From contig JADBKQ010000020.1 in assembly GCA_014896305.1 (NCBI GenBank), positions 1 through 57,206 of the forward strand: a stretch of 57,206 bases of DNA, read 5' to 3'. The notes under the pieces were generated by a model that worked only from the letters and a program-made list of their open reading frames with translations, was not told the origin of the DNA and did no database searches. The position numbers and the translations under genes are program-made. Below are positions 24,524 to 33,173 of this stretch, piece after piece (the first letter of the stretch is position 1; every line of letters begins with the position of its first letter). Origin of the DNA: Limnochordaceae bacterium. GTDB taxonomy: Bacteria; Bacillota; Limnochordia; Limnochordales; DUMU01.

Positions 24524-25288
24524 TTACCGGATCGCTTCGAAGAAGACATCCTCCAGAGGGGTGTTCGTCGGCAGATGGAACTGTTCTCGTAGCTCCGCCA
24601 GGCTGCCGGCGGCCACCTGGCGTCCCTTATGCATGACCAGAGCTTGATCGCAGAGCCGCTCCGCACTCTCCAGCATGTGCGTACTGATCAAGACGCCGGC
24701 TCCGGCCTGGCGCAGCTGGAGGATGATCTCGCGCAACTCCCGCTGCGCCGGCGGGTCAAGGCCCACCAACGGCTCATCAAAGAGAAATAGGCGAGGCTGG
24801 TGCAGCAAAGCCAGGCAAATGACGAGTTTTTGCCTCATCCCCTTGGAGAGCCCGGAAGCCAGCGACGAACGTTTCTCCCAGAGATCGAACTGGCGCAAAA
24901 GCGCCGCCGCTCGTTCTTGCCAACCATCGGGGAGTCGATACGCCAAAGCGACGAACTGCATATGTTCCCAGATGGTCAACAACTCGTAGGCATAAGGAAC
25001 CTCTGGCACCCAGCCCAGCGCGGCTCGCGCCTGGGGTGTCCGTGCCGGTTGGCCGGCCAGGGTGATTTGACCCGCCTGAGGTCTGAGCAGTCCGACGATA
25101 CATTTCAGGCTCGTGGTTTTCCCTGCGCCATTGGGGCCGAGCATGGCCACGATCTGGCTGGCTGCAACCGTGAACGACAAGTCATTTACGGCCACCACGT
25201 CCCCGAAGCGCTTGCTGAGGTGGCGAACGTCCAATAGTGGTGAAGCATCAACCTGAGGCGATTCGCTGGCTGCTTGGGGAGTGTTCAT
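24524..25288 (-). CDS. ABC transporter ATP-binding protein
   Basis: The product is 254 residues with all ATPase motifs: Walker A GPNGAGKTT (51-59), signature LSKGMRQKL (147-155), Walker B LFLFDEP (167-173) with D-loop GLDPP, and the switch histidine in LISTHML. The form of the signature (LSKGMRQ) and YELLTIWEHM are typical of the CcmA/YhaQ-type exporters that pair with ABC-2 permeases. It is the first gene of a two-gene operon with the permease downstream, and drives export by ATP hydrolysis on the cytoplasmic face. The tail ends in TPLEDVFFEAIR, a usual pattern for this group. Confidence 0.95.
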   Translation of the reverse strand: MNTPQAASESPQVDASPLLDVRHLSKRFGDVVAVNDLSFTVAASQIVAMLGPNGAGKTTSLKCIVGLLRPQAGQITLAGQPARTPQARAALGWVPEVPYAYELLTIWEHMQFVALAYRLPDGWQERAAALLRQFDLWEKRSSLASGLSKGMRQKLVICLALLHQPRLFLFDEPLVGLDPPAQRELREIILQLRQAGAGVLISTHMLESAERLCDQALVMHKGRQVAAGSLAELREQFHLPTNTPLEDVFFEAIR

Positions 25289-25441
25289 CTTGCCTGTCCC
25301 TGCTCCTTTGCGCCCGTAGATTTCCCCACATGGCGTGGCTGCTCCTGCTGCGGTCAGGGAAGAGGAACCCAGCTAGAAGGTACCATCCGTGTGAACTGTG
25401 CCGCCGCCCGACGGTCCTGCGCATCAGTAAGGTTGCGGTCA

Positions 25442-25461
25442 TGCGGCCGATGACGGCCGCA
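25442..25461 (-). terminator. Hairpin after the nucleoside kinase gene
   Basis: TGCGGCCG-atga-CGGCCGCA is a perfect 8-bp stem with a four-base loop. It lies 20 bases beyond the minus-strand stop at 25482, a good place for a terminator. There is no T tract. The surrounding gap 25289-25481 holds nothing else recognisable. Confidence 0.33.
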
Positions 25462-25481
25462 GCGTTCCAACGGGCGCATCG

Positions 25482-27179
25482 TTACGTGGGGAAGCAGCCG
25501 CCGCCGATGAACTCCCGGATGATCGACGTGGCCGGTACGTCGCTGTCGTCGCAGGGCAAGAAGTAGCTCAGGAACTTCAGCAGTCGCCTCGCCTCGGAAT
25601 ACTCGGGCTGGTCATGCGGGACCTGGTTCAGTAAAGGTTCAGCGTACGGTTTCAGCACTGCCAGTTCGTAGACTAGCGCACTGTTAAACATGACGTCGGT
25701 TGCCTCTTGGAAGGGGAAGATGTTGCGCTCTTCGCCTCTGCGCACGGAGGGCCACATGCGAATCGTCTCCAGAGCCGACCGTCCCCGGTGCTGGTTATCC
25801 CGTACGATGCGCCGGATGATTCGTACATCCGTCGTCGAAATGCGGTTGAGCCGGTCCAGGTTGAGCTGGGTCAGATCGCTGATGTAGATCTTGAACTTGC
25901 GGCCTAGCGGGATCGCCGACGTTAGGGCGTCGTTGAGGCCGTGGATTCCTTCGACGACGACCAGGTGACGTGGGGAAAGACGCACCGTCGGTCCGGTAAA
26001 TGAGCGTTTGCCAGTGAGAAAATCAAAGACCGGCAGGGTGACCTCCTCGCCCTGGATCATCTTGGTGAGTTGATCGTTGAAGAGCGCCTGGTCCACCGCT
26101 TCCGGTGAGTCGAAATCGTAGTTGCCCTGTTCGTCCCGGGGGGTATGCTCCCGGTCGACGAAATAGTTGTCCATGGAGACGGGGACGGGCAGAATGCCGT
26201 TCACCCGCAGCTGGATAGCGAGGCGATGGGCGAAGGTAGTCTTGCCAGACGAAGATGGACCCGCAATCAGGACGATGCGGATGCGCTCGATGTTGGCCGC
26301 GATGAGATCAGCGATCTGGGCGATCTTCTTTTCATGGAATGCTTCGGCCACCCGAATGAGGTCGCCGATCTTGCCAGCCTCGATGGCCTCGTTGAGGGTG
26401 GCGACGTCTTTGACGCCCAATACCCGTCCCCACCGCTCTGCCTCGTAGAATATGTTGGCCAGCTTGCCCTGCTCTACATAGGGGGGCAGGAAATCGGGAG
26501 CGGTAGCCCGGGGCAACTCCAGGATGAAACCGGGCACGTACATGCGAAGCCGGAAGACTTGCAGAACGCCCGTACGGTGGGCGACGGTTCCAAACGCGTA
26601 GTCGGTGAACCACCCACAGGTGTACAGATCCACCGCGTCACTGGGGAGATAACGCAGCAGGTTGGCCGTATCCTGCTGCCCCTGAGCCTTGAGACGGTGA
26701 ATGGCTTCCTCTTTGGAAACCCGTTGACGGATGATCGGTTCATCGGCGGCAATGATCTCCCGCATGCGGGCCTCGATAGCGACGACGTCCGAAGTCTTCA
26801 AGGGGCGCTCGAAGTGAATCTCGCCGTAAAGGCCGTTGCCCAGGGAGTGCTCGACAGTGACGGAGCAGCCCGGCAGCACCTCACGGGCGGCCCGGGCCAG
26901 CACCAGGATGAGCGTGCGGGTGTAGATCCGGATGCCGTCATCGGATTCCAGATCGATGAGCTCCACCTGGTCGCCGTCCCGCGGTGTCGACAGCAGACTG
27001 CGGATCGCGTAGTTCACACGGGCGCAAACCACGGGGGAACGACGGGGGCGGGAGCCGGGCAGCTGATCGGCGATGGGCAATAAGTCCACCAACCGGGCTC
27101 CTGCGGGCAGGGAGACGTCTTGCGGCGGTTGACCAGCCGCAGGGATCAGATGAACGCGCAGGGGGGATTCCGGTGTCAA
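25482..27179 (-). CDS. Nucleoside (uridine) kinase fused to TGS and ThrRS-like domains
   Basis: The product is 565 residues from the TTG at 27179, preceded by GGAAAGGGGCGG. The open frame reaches 27416, but the extra residues do not look like protein. Residues about 8-78 are a TGS-like domain (ARVNYAIRSLLSTPRDGDQV). Residues 80-270 resemble the editing/second additional domain of threonyl-tRNA synthetase, with HSLGNGLYGEIHFE in place of the usual metal residues. The kinase follows: Walker A GPSSSGKTT (307-315), SMDNYFVDREHTPRDEQGNYDFDSPEA and VVEGIHGLND. This domain order is known from Firmicutes uridine-kinase-like proteins. The role is probably phosphorylation of a nucleoside; the substrate is not established. 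Confidence 0.85.
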   Translation of the reverse strand: MTPESPLRVHLIPAAGQPPQDVSLPAGARLVDLLPIADQLPGSRPRRSPVVCARVNYAIRSLLSTPRDGDQVELIDLESDDGIRIYTRTLILVLARAAREVLPGCSVTVEHSLGNGLYGEIHFERPLKTSDVVAIEARMREIIAADEPIIRQRVSKEEAIHRLKAQGQQDTANLLRYLPSDAVDLYTCGWFTDYAFGTVAHRTGVLQVFRLRMYVPGFILELPRATAPDFLPPYVEQGKLANIFYEAERWGRVLGVKDVATLNEAIEAGKIGDLIRVAEAFHEKKIAQIADLIAANIERIRIVLIAGPSSSGKTTFAHRLAIQLRVNGILPVPVSMDNYFVDREHTPRDEQGNYDFDSPEAVDQALFNDQLTKMIQGEEVTLPVFDFLTGKRSFTGPTVRLSPRHLVVVEGIHGLNDALTSAIPLGRKFKIYISDLTQLNLDRLNRISTTDVRIIRRIVRDNQHRGRSALETIRMWPSVRRGEERNIFPFQEATDVMFNSALVYELAVLKPYAEPLLNQVPHDQPEYSEARRLLKFLSYFLPCDDSDVPATSIIREFIGGGCFPT

Positions 27180-27466
27180 CGAGACCGCCCCTTTCCTTTC
27201 CTTTCCTTCCAGGTTCTTAGGATACCCGAGGGCCGAGACCCAGCAGAGTGAGGTAAGAACTATTGTACCGCAGGAACAGGGACAGATCAGACGGAAGCGG
27301 TGGTCTGTACCCAACTGATCCATCGGATCGGTCAAGTCTGATAAAGACATAGGGCACGCCCCAGTCGTCGAGAGATATCCAGCTTTCCGAAGGACGACAG
27401 GAAGAGAGGAGCACACGTGGAAGACGGAACGGCGCGCAACAGTAACCCGGGAAGAAGGTCGACGAG

Positions 27467-28831
27467 ATGGCGGTCATCCGACGTTCCCCCGCAACAGACG
27501 AAAAGCGTGAGCTCTGGACCGTGGCCCCTCTTCGCCGCCGGCATTGGTTGCCATTGCATCGCCGCCGTCGACGGTGGCCATATATTCAACGGGTTGCCAC
27601 GGAACAAGCGGGCGGCGCGCCGGGCGGCCAGGGATGGCCAGGGCCAGGGCCGCTGGCCACCGGCAAGGCCTGGCGGCCTCAGCAGCGACCTGCGCTGCGA
27701 CGGCAAAGGTCCACCTTTCTCCCGGTTGCCTTTTGGCGGGCGGCACGGGTCTGGATAACCCGCCTGTTCTTTAGTATGGTGGTGGTACTCACCATGGCCG
27801 TCTCTTTCACAGGGGCGCTGCGATCGTACCCTCCCTCAGAGGTTGTCCCACCACCGCAGCAGTCGAACGGGTTGTGGCTTGGTTTCCGCTGGTTCAGCGG
27901 CGACTTTGAGGACTCCGAGCTACAGGCCTTGTTGGTCCGTGTGCAGCGAAATCGCCTGCAGTCGCTCTTTGTTTATGTGGGGGCAATTGGTCCGAACGGC
28001 ACCCTGCCAGCTAGCCACGGTCCAGGCCTGGTACGAATCGAGCAGGCATTGCAGCAAGCCGGTTTGGACAGGTCCGTCCAGGTCCTGGCCTGGGTCGAGG
28101 GGACGAGGGGGGCAGGAGCAGGGTTGCCACCGCAACCGAAGTTGGAGTCGCTGCCGGTCCGGGCCGAAGTGCAACGCGAGTTGGGGACGTTGCTGACCCA
28201 GAACCCGGTGGCCGGTTTACACCTGGAGATCCAGGGAGTGCGAGACGGCGATGCGGCTTTCGTGTCCTGGCTGGCGGAGCTTCGCGACACCGTGCTGGCA
28301 CCCGAACAGACCCTTTCGGTCGGCGTACCCCCTCTCCGTTCCCGCTGGCTGCCGGGTCCGTTGGGCAAGCATTGCTGGTCACCGTCGTACATGGCGCAAG
28401 TTGCCGCCCACGTGAACCAGATTGCCGTGCATACGTTCGACACCGGTTTGCCCCTGCCTGGCCTGTACCAGCGCTGGCTGGAAGACCAGGTAAGCGAGTT
28501 GCTTCCCGTCGTTCTCCAGGAACTGGCGCTGAGGCAAGGAGAGACCCTGACACGTTGGGCGTCAAGATCCAGCCGATCGTCTGCCAGCCAGGCGAAGCCC
28601 GCCTTCTCTGTCCTCTTCGGTATCCCCAGCTTTTCCGAAAGACGGCTCAACCATTTCCCGAGCGCCGAAAACGTTGGGGTGGCCAGCCAGGCGCTGATTG
28701 CGGCCCTGGTTCGTGAACGGCGCGCCGTCCCGGACCGCCTCAGCCAGCAGCTTCAGGTAGGCTACGGCCTGTTTGCCGACTGGACCACCCAAGACGACGA
28801 GTGGCAAGCCCTCAGCCACTACTGGCACTGA
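27467..28831 (+). CDS. Membrane-anchored TIM-barrel (GH18/GHL-like) protein, probable
   Basis: The product is up to 454 residues. The first 95 residues are a long Arg-rich, low-order stretch and may not be translated. One transmembrane helix (about 97-118, RLFFSMVVVLTMAVSFTGAL) is followed by an extracellular domain. Its pattern fits a glycosyl-hydrolase-like barrel: LWLGFRWFSGD, QSLFVYVGAIGPNG, VQVLAWVEGTRG, GLHLEIQGVRDGDAAFVSWL, LSVGVPPLRSRW, and NQIAVHTFDTGLPLPGLYQRW. In related sequences the strand before 'GDpaF' ends in an acidic dyad such as D-x-E; here it is HLEIQG, so activity is uncertain. The gene is convergent with the histidine kinase gene. Confidence 0.62.
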   Translation: MAVIRRSPATDEKRELWTVAPLRRRHWLPLHRRRRRWPYIQRVATEQAGGAPGGQGWPGPGPLATGKAWRPQQRPALRRQRSTFLPVAFWRAARVWITRLFFSMVVVLTMAVSFTGALRSYPPSEVVPPPQQSNGLWLGFRWFSGDFEDSELQALLVRVQRNRLQSLFVYVGAIGPNGTLPASHGPGLVRIEQALQQAGLDRSVQVLAWVEGTRGAGAGLPPQPKLESLPVRAEVQRELGTLLTQNPVAGLHLEIQGVRDGDAAFVSWLAELRDTVLAPEQTLSVGVPPLRSRWLPGPLGKHCWSPSYMAQVAAHVNQIAVHTFDTGLPLPGLYQRWLEDQVSELLPVVLQELALRQGETLTRWASRSSRSSASQAKPAFSVLFGIPSFSERRLNHFPSAENVGVASQALIAALVRERRAVPDRLSQQLQVGYGLFADWTTQDDEWQALSHYWH

Positions 28832-28852
28832 GGCACGACGATGGGCCGACGC

Positions 28853-30460
28853 CTACGAGACCGGGATGCGCACCCGAAATACCGGGCCGTCCGGGCCGTT
28901 TGCCGCCCAGATCCGTCCTCCGTGGGCCTGAACGATTTCGCGGGCGATGGTCAGCCCCAGCCCTGCGCCCCCGGTCGGACGGGAACGGGATGGGTCGCCC
29001 CGGTAGAAGCGCTCGAAGAGCCGTTCGAGCTGCTCGGGCGGGATTGCAGGGCCTGTATTGGCCACCGCCATCTCGATCTCTGGTGCATTCGCCTGTGGCG
29101 TGCCGCTGGCGTGAGCGATGGTTACCTTCACTCGTCCACCGGGTGCGGTGTGTCGCAGGGCGTTAGTCAGCAGGTTGTGCAATACCTGCGCCAACCGTTC
29201 GCCATCGGCCTGGGCAACGAACGAAGGAAGGCCGGCAGCACCCCTCCCGTCTCTAGCAGCGCCTGCCTGTCGAGCCGCAGCTTCCGGTCGAGCAGTACCA
29301 ACCTGTGGAATAGCACCTGTCGGTCCATCGACCGGTGGGCTCCAGAGCAGAGTAATCCCCTGGTCCGCCGCCGACGGGCGGTATACGTCCACCACCTTGT
29401 TCACCAGATCGACCATGTTCACCGGCTGCCGCCGTAGTTGGAGCTGCCCGGTCTCCCAAAGTGCCAGCTGCATCAAGTCCTCCACCAGGCGGGAAAGTTG
29501 CAGAGTTTGGTCCAGCACCGTGCGCCAAGCTGCCTTATTGGCCGGCAGGACGCCGTCCCACACCGCCTCGGCGTAGCTGCGCAGAGCGCTGACGGGCGTG
29601 CGCAGTTCATGGGCGACATCCGCCACGATGTTCTGCCGCTGGCGTCGAGCGTCGGCAAGCTTTACTGCCATCTGGTTGAACGACTCCGCCAACGCTGCCA
29701 GTTCCGCCGGAGCACGTCGGATCACAGACTCCGGCACCAGGCTGACCGGTTGAAGCCGGTCATTCGGTGTTGTCTGTCTCGCCATTCCTCCGGGCTGCAC
29801 GGCTTCGGGCATAGCTGCCTTGGCCATGTCTGCTGTTTCTGAGGCTTGCAGCCGGTGAACCGCCGCCTCGATGGCCCCGATGGGGTAGGCCAGACGACGG
29901 GCCAGGAGCAGACCGGCTGCTACCGCCAGCACGAGTACCACCGCTCCGGCCTGCAACATCCCCAAATTGAGGCTGTGGAGCAGGTCGTTTTCTGCCTGGG
30001 TGAACCCCAGGCCTGCCGTCGCCCGGTTCGAGCCGACGACGCTCTCGACCCCCCGCTGGAGGGACTCCCACCAGCTCAAGCGGGGAGCGACGCCAGCCGC
30101 CGGCCCCGCCGGAGCGGGGCCACGACGGCCCGGTCCTGTCGTTGGCCCTCGCCCAGGCCCCATGCCCATACCCATGCCTATGCCTGCGCCGGGCCCCATC
30201 CCTGGGCCGACACCTGGACCAGTGTACGTGCCCTCTCCTTCTCCCAGCTCCATCCCTGCTCCGTGCATCTGCTGCATGCGCAGGTGGCCGACGTACCGGT
30301 TGGTGATCGTCGCACTGCCCACGGTGACGCTCAACCCGACCGACAATGCCACCAGACCGACGAGCAGTAGCACCAACTGGCGACGCAGGCTGACGGCTTT
30401 ACGCTTTCTCCTGGTGGGGGCGACTGCAAACATATCTGCCACTTCCCGTTCCGCTTTCAT
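28853..30460 (-). CDS. Sensor histidine kinase with Gly/Met-rich extracellular loop
   Basis: The product is 535 residues from the ATG at 30460; a TTG at 30568 and an ATG at 30433 are alternatives. Transmembrane helices are near 28-50 and 170-188. The extracellular loop (about 51-168) contains MQQMHGAGM followed by a run of alternating Gly, Pro and Met (to about 105). A HAMP linker follows (188-275). The phospho-acceptor is His284 in VADVAHELRTPVSALR, the N box is HNLLTNALRH (428-437), and the G2 box is GGAGLGLTIAREIV. It is orthodox and should pair with the response regulator upstream. The Met/His content suggests sensing of a metal such as copper, but this is inference. Confidence 0.91.
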   Translation of the reverse strand: MKAEREVADMFAVAPTRRKRKAVSLRRQLVLLLVGLVALSVGLSVTVGSATITNRYVGHLRMQQMHGAGMELGEGEGTYTGPGVGPGMGPGAGIGMGMGMGPGRGPTTGPGRRGPAPAGPAAGVAPRLSWWESLQRGVESVVGSNRATAGLGFTQAENDLLHSLNLGMLQAGAVVLVLAVAAGLLLARRLAYPIGAIEAAVHRLQASETADMAKAAMPEAVQPGGMARQTTPNDRLQPVSLVPESVIRRAPAELAALAESFNQMAVKLADARRQRQNIVADVAHELRTPVSALRSYAEAVWDGVLPANKAAWRTVLDQTLQLSRLVEDLMQLALWETGQLQLRRQPVNMVDLVNKVVDVYRPSAADQGITLLWSPPVDGPTGAIPQVGTARPEAAARQAGAARDGRGAAGLPSFVAQADGERLAQVLHNLLTNALRHTAPGGRVKVTIAHASGTPQANAPEIEMAVANTGPAIPPEQLERLFERFYRGDPSRSRPTGGAGLGLTIAREIVQAHGGRIWAANGPDGPVFRVRIPVS

Positions 30461-30575
30461 CGTGCCCGCTGGCCGAGTTGGCGAGTTGCTGGCAACCCGG
30501 CAGCGCCCCTGCGGTGAGGACAGGCGGTGTCCAGCTGCGGCCCGGCAACGAACCTCCCAGGGGGACAACCCGTGT

Positions 30576-31487
30576 TCATCGGCAGCCTCGCAACACGTCT
30601 TCCGCAGGGGTGGCCGGCGGGCGAAACCGGTAGCCCACCCGGTGAACCGTCTCGATCGGGGGCTTGTTCAGGCCGGCACCCGCCAGTTTACGCCGGATGT
30701 TCTTGATGTGGGTGTCCACATTCCGTTCATAGCCGGCATAGCTATCTCCCGCTACAGCTTCCAAGAGCTGCCCCCTGGTGAACACTCGCAACGGGTGGTT
30801 TGCCATCATGAGCAGCAGGCGAAACTCCGTAGCGGTGAGGTCGAGCGGCTGGCCGTCGACCCAGGCCTGGAAGCCGGCCGGGTCGATCGCCAGTGGTCCG
30901 AAGCGCAACAGCTCCAGGGAGTCGGCAGGCAAGGCGGTTCCAAGACCTGCTGTCGCTGCCTGGGTTGAACCGGGGGCAGATGCGGGGGCGGGTGTTGGTG
31001 CGGGCGCGGCACCGGTGGGCGAAGTTGGTGCGACCGGCGTGTTGCCTGCCCCCTGGGCACGCACTTGCTCGATGCGGCGCAGCACGGCCTGCACACGAGC
31101 GACCAGCTCGGCCGGGCTGAACGGCTTACTGACATAATCGTCCGCCCCCAGCCGCAGTCCGACGATGCGGTCTGTCTCCTCGCCGCGGGCGGTCAGCATG
31201 ATGATTGGCACTGTGGGTGCGGCAGCCTGCATGCGCCGGCAAAGCTCCCAGCCGGAGATGCCGGGCAACATGAGGTCGAGGATGACCAGATCCGGGCGAC
31301 GGCCACCACCGCCGGCGACGAACGCCTCCCAGGCGGCCACGCCGTCGCCAGCGGCCACGACCTCGTAGCCCTCCCGTTCCAGATACGCCTGAACTACCCG
31401 CCGGATGGTCGGCTCATCATCGACGACCAAGATCAGCTTGGGCCGATCATGCGCTGAGTTTTGATCATGCGTTGAGCCTTCGTACAT
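30576..31487 (-). CDS. OmpR-family response regulator
   Basis: The product is 303 residues from the ATG at 31487, with AAGGAGGG nine bases upstream. The receiver domain (16-135) has the acidic pocket D23/D24, phospho-acceptor Asp71 (LVILDLMLPG), Thr99 and Lys121. An unusually long Ala/Pro/Thr linker (about 140-185) joins it to a winged-helix DNA-binding domain (190-300) with LTATEFRLLLMMA and VDTHIKNIRRKL. It is the first gene of a two-gene operon with the sensor kinase. Phosphorylation would drive promoter binding, possibly at its own operon and at nearby surface genes. The linker is longer than is common for this family. Confidence 0.95.
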   Translation of the reverse strand: MYEGSTHDQNSAHDRPKLILVVDDEPTIRRVVQAYLEREGYEVVAAGDGVAAWEAFVAGGGGRRPDLVILDLMLPGISGWELCRRMQAAAPTVPIIMLTARGEETDRIVGLRLGADDYVSKPFSPAELVARVQAVLRRIEQVRAQGAGNTPVAPTSPTGAAPAPTPAPASAPGSTQAATAGLGTALPADSLELLRFGPLAIDPAGFQAWVDGQPLDLTATEFRLLLMMANHPLRVFTRGQLLEAVAGDSYAGYERNVDTHIKNIRRKLAGAGLNKPPIETVHRVGYRFRPPATPAEDVLRGCR

Positions 31488-31565
31488 GTGCCCTCCTTTC
31501 TGAGCCACGCGTTCCTGGACGGCCCCAGCTCGTATTTCGTTTTCCCGTGTCCTCAGTGACTTACC

Positions 31566-31973
31566 ATGCTATCGTACCAGATCAGCTGCCGACGCTTCCT
31601 TTTGGATGACCACCCTGACCACAGTCCTCGAGCGCGGGCTTTGATCGAGCGGGCTGAGCGTGGCGAGGGCAGGCTTAAGGTCGCTCCGCACATCGTGTGT
31701 GAGGTTGTCTACATCCTTGAAAGCCAGGGCTACTCCCGAAACGAAACCTATGATGCCCTGAGGGACTTCAGACGGATCAATGGCATCGAGTATGTGGAGG
31801 GGGATGCCGTTCTCGAGGCCCTGCTGGACTACAAGACCAAGAACGTGGACTTTTCGGATGCGTTGCTCGCCTCATTGTGTAGAGCCAGCTCCGAAAAGGT
31901 GTGGACCTTCAACAAGAAGCACTTTTCCCGAATGGCAGCACCGTGGGAGGAACCAGCGGCGATACCTGAGTAA
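31566..31973 (+). CDS. PIN-domain ribonuclease toxin, damaged N-terminus
   Basis: The product is 135 residues. From FLLDDHPDHSPRARALIERA on, it follows a VapC-like PIN domain: conserved Glu in HIVCEVVYILES, Asp in NVDFSDALLAS, and the usual WTFNKKHFSRM ending. The first strand, which should read 'yLDANvLLRy' with the first catalytic Asp, is missing. The start MLSYQISCRRFLLDD has no Asp there, and a +1 frame across the same bases gives SAADASF with one. So a frameshift or decay at the 5' end is likely, and the toxin may be inactive. No antitoxin gene was found upstream or downstream. Confidence 0.6.
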   Translation: MLSYQISCRRFLLDDHPDHSPRARALIERAERGEGRLKVAPHIVCEVVYILESQGYSRNETYDALRDFRRINGIEYVEGDAVLEALLDYKTKNVDFSDALLASLCRASSEKVWTFNKKHFSRMAAPWEEPAAIPE

Positions 31974-32226
31974 GGAGCGTGATTATGGCGGCATCTTCGT
32001 TGGCTTCCTGGTTCTCGCCCACTCGCTGCCGTCTTTCCTCGGCAGCTCGCAAAACCTCGACCGCGGTCCCAGGGGCGGGTTCATCAACTTCACAGAATCT
32101 CCATGTTTTGACCCTACGTGCTCCACATGAGCTGGTTACGATGCTGGTGCGGCTGAAGCCCGAGTCCGTGTGAGCAGACGCGGGCTGCAGGCCGGAAACC
32201 TGTCACACACCGAGGAGGCCGGTGCG

Positions 32227-32799
32227 ATGGAACAACAGCAGAAGGAGCAGCGTCGGGGTGGATGGATAAGGTTGGCAATAGCAGGCCTGGTAGTCATGTC
32301 CGCGATCGGTGCTGGCCTGGCAGTGGGCCGAGCGGCCAGCAATACCCCGTCTGGCCCTGGCCTGGGTTGGGGAACACCGGGTGCAGGCTGGTGTGGTGGT
32401 CCAGGCCGGGCGTGGGCCGGACGTGGCTCTGGGTGGGGATACGGTACAGCTCCTGGTGGCCCAGGCGTATGGGCTGGGAGGATGGGGTTTGGGGCAGGAC
32501 CCGGCTCCATGATGGCAGTACCACCGGCGGCAGGCGAGGCGTGGGGCTGGCAGTTCACCACAGAGGAGCTGCAGCAACGGCTGGACTACGTAACCCAGCG
32601 GCTGGCGACCCTGAAAGATCCGAAGACGGTTGCAGCCTACCGTCAGATTCACCCGGAGTGGACCGAGGAGCAGGTGCGGCAGTGGATCGACACGCTGATC
32701 CAGCGCCTGACATACACGCAGCAGGCCCTCAAGCAGGGGTTGGCCGCCCGCCAGGGGCAAGCGGCCAATCAGGTTCAACCTGGCCAGGCGCAGAGCTAA
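32227..32799 (+). CDS. Membrane-anchored Gly/Trp-rich protein with helical C-terminus
   Basis: The product is 190 residues from an ATG with GAGGAGG upstream. One transmembrane or signal helix (14-36, RLAIAGLVVMSAIGAGLAVG) leads to an extracellular low-complexity region (40-105) of Gly, Trp, Pro and Ala: GLGWGTPGAGWCGGPG and similar. The helical C-terminal part (110-190) holds FTTEELQQRLDYVTQRLATL and PEWTEEQVRQWIDTLIQRLT. I do not recognise a family. The architecture recalls small envelope proteins made under stress. Its low-complexity style matches the extracellular loop of the nearby sensor kinase, which suggests but does not prove a shared pathway. Confidence 0.68.
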   Translation: MEQQQKEQRRGGWIRLAIAGLVVMSAIGAGLAVGRAASNTPSGPGLGWGTPGAGWCGGPGRAWAGRGSGWGYGTAPGGPGVWAGRMGFGAGPGSMMAVPPAAGEAWGWQFTTEELQQRLDYVTQRLATLKDPKTVAAYRQIHPEWTEEQVRQWIDTLIQRLTYTQQALKQGLAARQGQAANQVQPGQAQS

Positions 32800-32922
32800 C
32801 TGGCAGATCACAAACACAGCCAAGCGTTGGCTAAAGCCAGCGTCCTGGTGGGTGGGTTGAGCCCAGTGCACAACTGAGCGCCGAGCCCGCCGGAACACCC
32901 AGATTAGACATACAGACTCCAT

Positions 32923-32969
32923 GAAGGGCCAGGGCCAACCTTAGGTGCAGAGGTGGGCCCTGGCCCTTC
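32923..32969 (+). terminator. Strong inverted repeat after the Gly/Trp-rich gene
   Basis: GAAGGGCCAGGGCC (32923-32936) and its exact complement (32956-32969) form a 14-bp stem with a 19-base loop. It lies 124 bases after the stop at 32799 and lacks a T tract. It may be a terminator or a small palindromic repeat. The rest of 32800-33173 shows no coding frame I can support. Confidence 0.45.
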
Positions 32970-33173
32970 GCCGTGGCTACCTTCGCTATGGCACCTGCGG
33001 TCTCCCCAGGTGGGTAGACCAAACGGTTCACAGCTTGTTCAGGTCATCCACCGGGCGAAGGGTGAAGCAGCGGCTGGCGTGTTTGCCGATAAGCAAGGAT
33101 TTGCTGGGCCGGCGCCGAATTCCCTCCTCACCATGATCTTGGGAATCGCTTTTCATCAGCGGGGGGAAGGGGG

